Part shown: piece by piece, positions 57,723-64,000 of the stretch
Numbering within the stretch: position 1 is the first letter of the stretch
Layout: every line of letters starts with the position of its first letter
Assembly (NCBI RefSeq): GCF_025165795.1
Contig: NZ_JAJAGO010000014.1
Coordinates: 62,001 to 126,000, forward strand
Length of the DNA stretch: 64,000 nt
From: Streptomyces gossypii
GTDB lineage: Bacteria; Actinomycetota; Actinomycetes; Streptomycetales; Streptomycetaceae
Reading direction: 5' to 3'
The notes under the pieces: model-generated
The model's database searches: none
Told to the model about the DNA's origin: nothing
The model's input: only the letters and a program-made list of their open reading frames with translations
Translations under genes and position numbers: made by a program

Positions 57723-57843
57723 CCCCCGCTTCGCGGACTCGCCTGGTCCGGCCCGCGCCCTGCCCAAGCGGATGCGTGACTATGACGACTCCGGCACCGG
57801 CGGCGGCGCGGACGCTCAGGCGTCTGCCGCAGCGGTTGCGGGC

Positions 57844-58509
57844 TCAGTCCGAGCTGCCCGGGAGTACGAAGCCGTTTTCGTAGGCGAATACCACAGCTTG
57901 GGCGCGGTCACGCAGATGGAGCTTGGCGAACATGCTGCCCACGTGGCTTTTCACCGTCGCCTCGGTCACGACCAGGTGCGCGGCGATCTCCGGGTTCGAC
58001 AGGCCCCTGGCCACCAGGAGGAGGATCTCCCGTTCCCGGGGAGTGAGACCGTCCAGCAGCTTGGCCCGGGGCCGGAGCGGTCCGGTGCGGGTGGCGTAGT
58101 CCTCGATCATCCTGCGGGTGATCGACGGAGACAGCAGGGCCTCACCGGCGTGCACGACGCGGATCGCCTCCAGCAGGCGGTCGCGTGAGGCGTCCTTGAG
58201 CAGGAAACCCGACGCGCCCGCCCGCAGTGCTCCGAAGACGTACTCGTCCAGGTCATAGGTCGTCAGGATCAGCACCCGGGGCGAGGAATCGGCGGCGGTC
58301 AGCCGCGCGGTGGCCTCGACGCCGTCCATGCGCGGCATCCGGATGTCCATCAGGATCACGTCGGGGCCAAGGGCAGCGGCCTGGGTCAGTGCCTCGTGGC
58401 CGTCGGCGGCTTCGCCGGCGACCTCGATGTCGTCCTGGGTCTGCAGGAACAGCCGGAAGCCGGTGCGGATCAGCTCCTGGTCGTCGACGATCAGAACGCG
58501 GATGGTCAT
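57844..58509 (-). CDS. NarL/LuxR-family response regulator of the ABC-linked system
   Basis: The 221-residue protein has a receiver with MTIRVLIVDDQELIRTGFRLFL, DVILMDIRMPRMDG (phosphoacceptor), VLILTTYDLDEYV and FLLKDASRDRL. The DNA-binding domain is LTPREREILLLVARGLSNPEIAAHLVVTEATVKSHVGSMFAKL. ATG 58509 overlaps the kinase stop. It is the last gene of a leftward ABC-HK-RR operon. Confidence 0.93.
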   Translation of the reverse strand: MTIRVLIVDDQELIRTGFRLFLQTQDDIEVAGEAADGHEALTQAAALGPDVILMDIRMPRMDGVEATARLTAADSSPRVLILTTYDLDEYVFGALRAGASGFLLKDASRDRLLEAIRVVHAGEALLSPSITRRMIEDYATRTGPLRPRAKLLDGLTPREREILLLVARGLSNPEIAAHLVVTEATVKSHVGSMFAKLHLRDRAQAVVFAYENGFVLPGSSD

Positions 58510-59633
58510 ACCGCGTCCCCGACCGGGAGCCGGGCGGTCACCAGGAAGCCGCCGGCGGTCCGGCCGGCGTCCAGGCTGCCGCCTGCCACCGCCGCACGCT
58601 CCCGCATTCCGAGGATGCCGTGCCCGCCGACCGACGGGACCGGGACACCGCCGCCGCCGTCGTCCTCGACCGTGACGTCCAACCGCGTCGGGCCGTAGTC
58701 GAGCGTCACCGTGACCTGGTTGGGATCGGTGTGCTTGAGCACGTTGGTCAGTGCCTCCTCGACGATCCGGTAGGCCGACAGTTCGAGGCCGTCGGCCAGC
58801 GGCTGGGCCTCGCCGGTGACCTCGAGCCGCACGGGCATACCGGCGGTCCGGTAGCCGGAGACCAGCTCGGCGAGCTGATCGAGCGACGGCTGCGGTCGCC
58901 ACTGTGCACCGCTGTCCGGCGTGCGCAGCAGGCCGAGGATCCGGCGCAGCTCGGCCAGGCTCTGCTCCGCGTTGGCCTCGACCCGTTCCAGTGTCTCAGC
59001 CGCGACCTGGGGCTCGGTCGGCAGGACGTCCCGGGCGCCGCGCACGCCGATCAGCGTGACGGTCACCGAATGGGCGACGATGTCGTGGAGTTCGCGGGCG
59101 ACCGAGGCGCGTTCCCGCTGTGTCGCGATCTGGTCGAGCTGGTCACGCTCGCGTTCCAGGGTGGCCGCGCGGTCCTCCAGCGCCCGGGTGTAGCGCCGCC
59201 GGGTCTGCAGGTACGAACCGAGGGCCCACGCGCCGATCGAGAGGGGCGGTGAGCAGATGCTCGCCAGCTCCAGGTACAGCATCGTCGGGACGAGCACCGC
59301 CCCCGAGACCCTGCGGTCACGCAGATCGGCGAGCGAGGCGAGGGCGACCACGGCGGGCCCCCCGCCCGGCGCGTAGCCCAGCCAGACGAGCACGGCGGCA
59401 CCCGCACAGGCCGTGGCGAGCACCGCCATGGGTGCGCGGCGGCGGCCGAGCAGAGCGGCGCCGACCAGCACCGTCACCACCACCGGGAGCGCGCCGACAC
59501 GGGTGTTGCTGTCGAAGAACACCCCGAGTTCCACCGCGGTCGTGATCATGGCCAGCGCGAGGTCGAACAGCGCCGAGCGGCGCGCGACCAGCGGGTCGCA
59601 CGCCGCCCTGGCACGCCGCAGGAACCGGTTCAC
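58506..59633 (-). CDS. Sensor histidine kinase (HisKA_3) of the ABC-linked system
   Basis: The 375-residue protein has four or five hydrophobic helices in the first 130 residues and a coiled-coil linker. VARELHDIVAHSVTVTLIGVRGA contains the phosphoacceptor His, and the ATPase boxes are YRIVEEALTNVLKHTDPN and GGHGILGMRERAAVAGG. GTG 59633 overlaps the permease stop as GTGA. Kinases of this type beside ABC exporters often sense cell-envelope antibiotics. Confidence 0.91.
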   Translation of the reverse strand: MNRFLRRARAACDPLVARRSALFDLALAMITTAVELGVFFDSNTRVGALPVVVTVLVGAALLGRRRAPMAVLATACAGAAVLVWLGYAPGGGPAVVALASLADLRDRRVSGAVLVPTMLYLELASICSPPLSIGAWALGSYLQTRRRYTRALEDRAATLERERDQLDQIATQRERASVARELHDIVAHSVTVTLIGVRGARDVLPTEPQVAAETLERVEANAEQSLAELRRILGLLRTPDSGAQWRPQPSLDQLAELVSGYRTAGMPVRLEVTGEAQPLADGLELSAYRIVEEALTNVLKHTDPNQVTVTLDYGPTRLDVTVEDDGGGGVPVPSVGGHGILGMRERAAVAGGSLDAGRTAGGFLVTARLPVGDAV

Positions 59634-60349
59634 GCCAGATCGCGCCGTCGCTCGACGACGACCGCGACGAGCGCGACCGCGGCCGTCCACGCGGCCAGTA
59701 CCCATCCGGCCTCGACGACCGACAGGGTCGTGTGGTGGGTCATCCGGCTCAGCACGCCGGCCGCGCCGAACGGCGTGAGGTTGACCATCGACTCCGAGAC
59801 CCCGGACAGCAGCGGGATCACGGCGAAGTTCACGATCAGCAGGACGACCACCCCCAGGACCGGGCTACGGAGCAGGGCGCCGAGGGCGGCACCCAGGATC
59901 GCGGACAGGACGAACGCCACGAGGTTGCCCGCCACGACGGCACCGACGTCTCCAGAGGTGAGATCGGGACCCGGCTGGTCCCTCAGCAGCGGCAGCGCAA
60001 GCCCGACCGACACCATGGTCGTCAGCGTACCGAGCAGGAGCCCCATCAGCGCGTAAGCGGTAATTCTCGCCGACAGCACGACCCCGCGGTGACGGCGGCC
60101 CACCAGAGCCGCCGGAGCGGCCGTCCGGTGCCGGTACTCCCCGGCTGTACCGACCAATCCCCAGAGCAGAAGCAGGATCGGCAGCGCCGAAAGAGCCTCC
60201 TCCTTCTCGGGCACCTCGTCCAGCGTGCCCGACCACACCGCGACCGCCAGGACGTTGAGGACGGCGAACGCGACCCCGCCCACCGCGAAGCCCAGCACGG
60301 TCCGGGTGGTCATGGTCTTGATCAGTTCACCTCGCAGCAGATGGCTCAA
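59630..60349 (-). CDS. ABC-2-type exporter permease
   Basis: The 239-residue protein has six predicted helices, opening LLRGELIKTMTTRTVLGFAVGGVAFAVLNVLAVAVW, then GTAGEYRHRTAAPAALVGRRHRGVVLSARITAYALMG. The C-terminal helices are LGVVVLLIVNFAVIPLL and VLAAWTAAVALVAVVVERRRDLA. It pairs with the upstream ATPase, whose stop it overlaps. The substrate may be a drug, peptide or lipid. Confidence 0.87.
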   Translation of the reverse strand: MSHLLRGELIKTMTTRTVLGFAVGGVAFAVLNVLAVAVWSGTLDEVPEKEEALSALPILLLLWGLVGTAGEYRHRTAAPAALVGRRHRGVVLSARITAYALMGLLLGTLTTMVSVGLALPLLRDQPGPDLTSGDVGAVVAGNLVAFVLSAILGAALGALLRSPVLGVVVLLIVNFAVIPLLSGVSESMVNLTPFGAAGVLSRMTHHTTLSVVEAGWVLAAWTAAVALVAVVVERRRDLA

Positions 60350-61269
60350 CGGTCCGCCCCTCCCGTGAGGCCGAAGAACGCATCCTCCAGCGACGCGGTC
60401 CGCTGGACGATCTCCTCCAGCAGGAGGCCGTCGCGGTGGGCCAGCCGTGCCACCTCCGTGACGTCGAGCCCTTCGACCAGCAGCCCGCCTCCGTCATCGC
60501 GCCCTGTGCGGCCACCGGCCGCGACCACCAGCGCCGACAGGCGCTCGGCCTCGGCGGTGCGCACGACGACGGTGCTCGCCCCGGACCGTTCGAGATCCCG
60601 GATCGTGCCTTCGTGGACCATCCGGCCCCGGTCGATCATGATCACGTCGTCGACGGTCTGGGCGGCCTCACCCAACATGTGGCTGGACAGCAGGACCGTG
60701 CCGCCGTTCGCGGCCCGATCCCGCAGCAGCGTACGCAACCAGCGGATGCCCTGCGGGTCCAGGCCGTTCACCGGCTCGTCCAGCACCAGGATCTCCGGAT
60801 CGCCCAGCAGCGCCGCGGCGAGCCCGAGCCGCTGCCGCATGCCCATCGAATACTTCCCGACCCTGCCCTGGGCCGCCTCCTCCAATCCGACGAGTTCCAG
60901 GACCTCACCGACCCGGCGGCGGGGCAGCCCGGCCAGCGCGGCCAGCGACCGCAGGTGCGCCCTGCCGGTTCGGCCGGGATGGGCCCCGCACGGCTCGATG
61001 TACACGCCGAGCAGGCGTGCGTCGGACCTGAGCTTCGTGGCTGGCGTGCCCCGTACGAACGCTCGGCCCGCTGTCGGCCGCGCCAGTCCGACGACCGCTT
61101 TGAGTGCGGTGGTCTTCCCTGCCCCGTTCGGGCCGAAGAAGCCCGTCACCCTTCCGGACCCGACCGTGAAAGACAGGTCATCGACTGCCGTTCTGCGGCC
61201 ATAACGCTTGGTCAGCCCTTCGACCCTGATGGCCGCCGGGCCCCCAACGAACGCTCGTGAAGAAGTCAT
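60346..61269 (-). CDS. ABC exporter ATP-binding protein (DrrA/CcmA-type)
   Basis: The 307-residue protein has Walker A GFFGPNGAGKTTALKAVVGLARPTAG, YIEPCGAHPGRTGRAHLRSLAALAG, signature YSMGMRQRLGLAAALLGDPEILVLDEPVNGLDPQG and H-loop LLSSHMLGEA. The C-terminal extension is typical of drug-resistance ATPases. First gene of the leftward operon ATPase-permease-kinase-regulator, with all junctions overlapping. Confidence 0.93.
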   Translation of the reverse strand: MTSSRAFVGGPAAIRVEGLTKRYGRRTAVDDLSFTVGSGRVTGFFGPNGAGKTTALKAVVGLARPTAGRAFVRGTPATKLRSDARLLGVYIEPCGAHPGRTGRAHLRSLAALAGLPRRRVGEVLELVGLEEAAQGRVGKYSMGMRQRLGLAAALLGDPEILVLDEPVNGLDPQGIRWLRTLLRDRAANGGTVLLSSHMLGEAAQTVDDVIMIDRGRMVHEGTIRDLERSGASTVVVRTAEAERLSALVVAAGGRTGRDDGGGLLVEGLDVTEVARLAHRDGLLLEEIVQRTASLEDAFFGLTGGADR

Positions 61270-61834
61270 GCCGGAAGCTTCCGACGCGGTGATCTCTCAG
61301 TCATCCGCCCACGGTCGAAACCCCAACTCCGACCAGGGGAGGAGACCACCGCTGAGCGCCGCGGCCCAACGGCCCGCTCCAGCGCGGGGTGAGCAGCAAC
61401 CGCGGCGATGCCGCACCGGCACAGGAAATGTGGCCTGAGGCCGTTCGGTCTGGGGATGGCCATAAGCCCCGACAGGTGGCTACCGTTGCATCAGCGACCT
61501 CCTCCGGCAGGTCCTGCCCGCGGTGACGCCTGGTTCCCAGGACGAGGGCCATCCGTCCTCGGCAACTGGCGCGCGCGGTCCATACTGGGCGACCGGCTCT
61601 GGCGCTCCTGCACCACGTGCCCTCCCTGCACCGATCACACCCCGCCGCCTGTGGGCCGGGCCGTGCGAACATGACGACCTTCGCCGTCAACGGCTGCGGA
61701 AGGTGGTCGAACCTCGGCGCCCGCCGGGCGGACATCCCTCGGCATCTCCGTCAGCCGCGGCACGGTACTTCGGCTGGCCGACGAGCTCTGCTTCGGGTGG
61801 GAACCTGCGCTCTCCGGGCCGCGTCCTTCCTGGT
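61270..61834. other. Gene-poor region, possible ISL3-like transposase scrap
   Basis: No intact gene. On the plus strand near 61742-61795 one frame reads LGISVSRGTVLRLADEL, which resembles the helix-turn-helix of ISL3-family transposases; nothing around it supports a full element. The promoter of the leftward ABC operon should lie near 61270-61330. Confidence 0.4.
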
Positions 61835-62326
61835 GTGACTGAATCGCCCGGCCTCTCCGTCCCTGACGACTGCGCGAGCTCCGACGGGGACGAAGAGTCC
61901 CTGCGGCCTGGTCCGCTGTGGCGCCACGCCCTGTGGGTGGCGGCCGTCACCGTCCTCGGGGTGGGCCTGGCTTGGGTCAACGCGTCCTTCCGGCTCGGCC
62001 ATGATGAGTACGGGATGCCGCTCGCCGCTTCGGGGCACGTGCGGCCGTATCTGATGGCCTGGACCGCGACCGGTCTGGCGGCGGCAGCCGCGCTGCGGGT
62101 TGTCGCCGCCAGGGCTCCGCTCTACTGCCCGGAGGTGCCCGTCGTCGTACTCACCTTCATGGGCACCCGACTCTCACTGGGCTTTCGGCCGGAGCCACCG
62201 GTGCTGGGTGCGATGACGGCAGCCGCACTGACGGCAGTGGTCATATGGTGTGCCCTTGCGCGGCCCCGCGGCATTCGTGGCTACCGCGGACGGCGAGCTA
62301 CTTCTGGCGAGCGAGGGGCAGGGTGA
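61835..62326 (+). CDS. Small membrane protein of unknown function
   Basis: The 163-residue product has about four hydrophobic segments (ALWVAAVTVLGVGLAWVNA, YLMAWTATGLAAAAALRVVAA, VPVVVLTFMGTRLSLGF, VLGAMTAAALTAVVIWCAL) and a basic C-terminus. GTG 61835 was chosen because the product is acidic then membrane-spanning from there; no strong ribosome site is seen. Not recognised. Confidence 0.5.
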   Translation: MTESPGLSVPDDCASSDGDEESLRPGPLWRHALWVAAVTVLGVGLAWVNASFRLGHDEYGMPLAASGHVRPYLMAWTATGLAAAAALRVVAARAPLYCPEVPVVVLTFMGTRLSLGFRPEPPVLGAMTAAALTAVVIWCALARPRGIRGYRGRRATSGERGAG

Positions 62327-62399
62327 GCAGGGGCTCCGCACACCCGGCCGTCGGCGAAGCGCAGGTCAGCTGATCTCGTCAGTTGGCCACCAACTGCTT

Positions 62400-62465
62400 C
62401 GCCCAGCGGTGGTGGAGGTCGTCACCGACGACATGCCCTTCCTCGTGGACTCGGTGACCAACCGA
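62400..62465 (+). pseudogene. Fragment of NAD-glutamate dehydrogenase
   Basis: RPAVVEVVTDDMPFLVDSVTN matches the highly conserved N-terminal VVTDDMPFLVDSVT motif of the large (about 180-kDa) NAD-dependent glutamate dehydrogenase. Flanking sequence does not continue the match. Confidence 0.6.
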
Positions 62466-62608
62466 GCTTGCTGCCGTACCTCACCGCACGCGCGGGCCCG
62501 ATCTTCGACGCGGCTCAGAACCTGCTGCTGAGGACGTGGCGATGGCGGTGAGTGCCGTGCGTCGGTGTGCTGCGATCCCGGCACCGCTCCGCGGCGCGCG
62601 GGCCCTGA

Positions 62609-63055
62609 CTAGATCGGACCGGACGTCTCCCGCAGAACCGCCGTGGGTGAGCGGAAATCGCCGAGACGCGCCCACGCGATTCTCACCCGGACGACGACGA
62701 TCGCGGAGTCCTGGAGGGACGATGCGAACTGGGGGAAGGCATCCTGGTATGCGTCGGCGCAACGTTGTCGCTCGTCCCCTGCGGGGATGTCTGCCAGACC
62801 TTCGGCCTGCAGTGTCACGCCGTCGCGGCCGCCGACGACCACTGCCACACGGCCGTCCCGGCGCAGGTTGGCCACCTTGCGCGACACCTCCCGGGCGTCG
62901 AACACGAGTTCCCCGCGGTCCGTGACCGCCAAGGTGAGATAGGCCGACTGCGGGGAGCCGTCGGGGCCGAGCGTCGAGAGCACTCCGTCCCCGTGTGCAG
63001 AGAGGAACGCCACCATCGAGTCGCGGTCGAGTGGTCCCTCAAGATGCCCCGTCAC
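62609..63055 (-). CDS. Pyridoxamine 5'-phosphate oxidase-like (flavin/F420-binding split barrel) protein
   Basis: The 148-residue protein reads MVAFLSAHGDGVLSTLGPDGSPQSAYLTLAVTDRGELVFDAREVSRKVANLRRDGRVAVVVGGRDGVTLQAEGLADI, a standard split-barrel fold with the RK-x-x-NL-x-x-x-x-V motif. A short C-terminal part (VVVRVRIAWARLGDFR) follows. Likely binds FMN or F420; the reaction is unknown. GTG 63055 begins VTGHLEGP. A longer upstream open frame enters the MITE-like element and is rejected. Confidence 0.82.
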   Translation of the reverse strand: MTGHLEGPLDRDSMVAFLSAHGDGVLSTLGPDGSPQSAYLTLAVTDRGELVFDAREVSRKVANLRRDGRVAVVVGGRDGVTLQAEGLADIPAGDERQRCADAYQDAFPQFASSLQDSAIVVVRVRIAWARLGDFRSPTAVLRETSGPI

Positions 63056-63068
63056 GACGATCAGTCTA

Positions 63069-63230
63069 GGGCGTGTTTGAGAAGTGGCGCCGGTATGGCC
63101 CGCGGCGGCTGGTGCGTGTGCTCGCAAGGCGGAGGACCGCCCTCGTAACGGGCTACTCGGGCGATTCCGACAGCGCGGCGAGCGTGTGTGCCAGGCGTCG
63201 CGGGCCAGGCGGGACTTTCGAAACACGCCC
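63069..63230. mobile_element. MITE-like element with terminal inverted repeats
   Basis: Left end GGGCGTGTTTGAGAAG and the right end 63215-63230 match at about 13 of 16 positions when inverted; the outer 10 bases are exact. The 162-bp interior has no coding potential. The ends resemble those of IS5-group elements in Streptomyces. Confidence 0.65.
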
Positions 63231-63333
63231 CACTGCTGCGTTCGGAAAGGTCCACCGGCTCGCGATGCCCGGCACGCGCCTGTGCGTCATCGACCGCCTG
63301 TGCGTCATCGACGACGGCCCGGCCCAGCCCTGC

Positions 63334-64000
63334 TCAGCGCAGTACGGCCGCCAGCAGGTCGGACCCCAGTGCCGTCAGACCCGACAGGTTGAGGGTGTAA
63401 CGGACATAGCGACCGTGTCGCCGTGCCGTGAGCAGACCCGCGCGGCGCAGGACAGCGAGGTGGCGGGAAACCTCAGGGGGTGAGAGTTCCCAGGCGTCGG
63501 CCAGCTCACCGGTGGTGTGCGGACCGCGGGCCAGGGTGCGCAGCAGCCGCAGCCGTACCGGATGTGCGAGTGCCTCCAGACGTAGTGTGACCGTTTCCAG
63601 CGATACCGGCTCTGATGGACTCGGCTCGGCCACGGGGTACTGCACCACCGGCTGCCACCCGGGCGCGTGGACCACCACCAGGTGCGGGCGGCCGAAGACA
63701 CTGGGGATGAAGGTGACCCCGGTGCCGTGGGCGGCCGTCGCCTTGTCCTGCAGCTTGTCCACGATGATGCAGTTGCCGTCCGGCGCCAGGGTCACGGCGC
63801 TGGAGACCGATGCGAGTGCCGGCCCGGGGCCCTGGCGCTTCAGCAGGTCGTTCTTCAGGCGCAGATCGGTGGCGAGTTGCACGGCGACGCCCCTCCAGGC
63901 GGCGTCGAAGAATGCCTCGGCGCACTGTTCGAGGGTGTGGCGCACCCGCGCCCGCACGACGGCCGGGTCCGCGAGCAGCCGTTCCGCGAAGGCCTCTTGG
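63334..64000 (-). CDS. ArsR-type winged-helix regulator, partial at the right edge
   Basis: The visible C-terminal 220 or so residues end with an ArsR helix-turn-helix (LRLEALAHPVRLRLLRTLARGPHTTGELADAWELSPPEVSRHLAVLRRAGLLTARRHGRYVRYTLNL). Before it is a larger N-terminal domain (FIPSVFGRPHLVVVHAPGWQPVVQYPV) typical of the DUF5937-ArsR fusion proteins of Streptomyces. The frame stays open to the window end (QEAFAERLLADPAVV precedes the first internal start), so the 5' end lies outside. Confidence 0.82.
   Translation of the reverse strand, partial: QEAFAERLLADPAVVRARVRHTLEQCAEAFFDAAWRGVAVQLATDLRLKNDLLKRQGPGPALASVSSAVTLAPDGNCIIVDKLQDKATAAHGTGVTFIPSVFGRPHLVVVHAPGWQPVVQYPVAEPSPSEPVSLETVTLRLEALAHPVRLRLLRTLARGPHTTGELADAWELSPPEVSRHLAVLRRAGLLTARRHGRYVRYTLNLSGLTALGSDLLAAVLR

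Noticed and set aside
1..64000. CRISPR array or prophage
   Set aside because: No regularly spaced repeats, Cas genes, capsid or tail genes were seen.

Overview
The window is high-GC actinobacterial DNA that looks like a Streptomyces chromosome. Coding frames show strong third-position G/C bias, GTG starts are frequent, and genes often overlap by ATGA or GTGA. Regulators include SARP/BTAD, ROK and LuxR-type response regulators, and one secreted hydrolase carries a rare TTA codon (bldA-type). The species cannot be named from this sequence.

Layout. 0.2-11.8 kb is ordinary chromosome: a degenerate class I/II aminotransferase homologue, a DHFR-like reductase, a BTAD regulator, an alpha/beta hydrolase, a DedA and metallo-beta-lactamase pair, a membrane-anchored alkaline-phosphatase-fold protein, a fatty acid desaturase and a VOC protein. 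11.98-26.5 kb is the most interesting locus. It holds a leftward seven-gene RiPP operon of the TOMM/azoline type: a 39-residue precursor peptide, an E1-like leader-binding protein, a CocE/S15 hydrolase, a YcaO cyclodehydratase, a SagB-type dehydrogenase and two fused ABC transporters. Immediately upstream is a leftward siderophore-type (FecB/FecCD/FecE) importer operon with a divergent beta-propeller gene. Both promoter regions contain a 15-bp inverted repeat close to the Streptomyces Zur (zinc) box, not an iron box. The inference is a zinc-repressed RiPP metallophore (zincophore) system with its own importer.

26.6-35.5 kb holds small housekeeping and stress genes: a SnoaL-like protein, a PRC-barrel protein, a tiny membrane protein, an XRE regulator, a pterin carbinolamine dehydratase, an aldo/keto reductase, an acyl-CoA ligase, a sulfotransferase, FdhD and a HAD phosphatase. 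It also carries a REP-like element, one copy of a dispersed 179-bp repeat and a broken ECF sigma-factor gene. 35.7-47.5 kb is a rightward sugar-catabolic cluster: a ROK regulator, an RbsA/C/B-type ABC importer, a Gfo/Idh/MocA dehydrogenase, two TIM-barrel isomerases, a secreted PQQ-type sugar dehydrogenase and a ThuA-DUF1080 protein. The set suggests uptake and breakdown of a keto-sugar or glycoside. A tRNA-Leu(GAG) gene follows at 47.8 kb.

47.9-64 kb is more plastic: a collapsed two-component system, a lipoprotein/adaptor/MacB-type ABC operon, IS remnants, two intact two-component systems (one fused by overlap to an ABC-2 exporter), a TTA-containing secreted tripeptidyl-aminopeptidase-like hydrolase, small membrane proteins of unknown role, gene fragments, a MITE-like element and an ArsR-type regulator that runs off the right edge.
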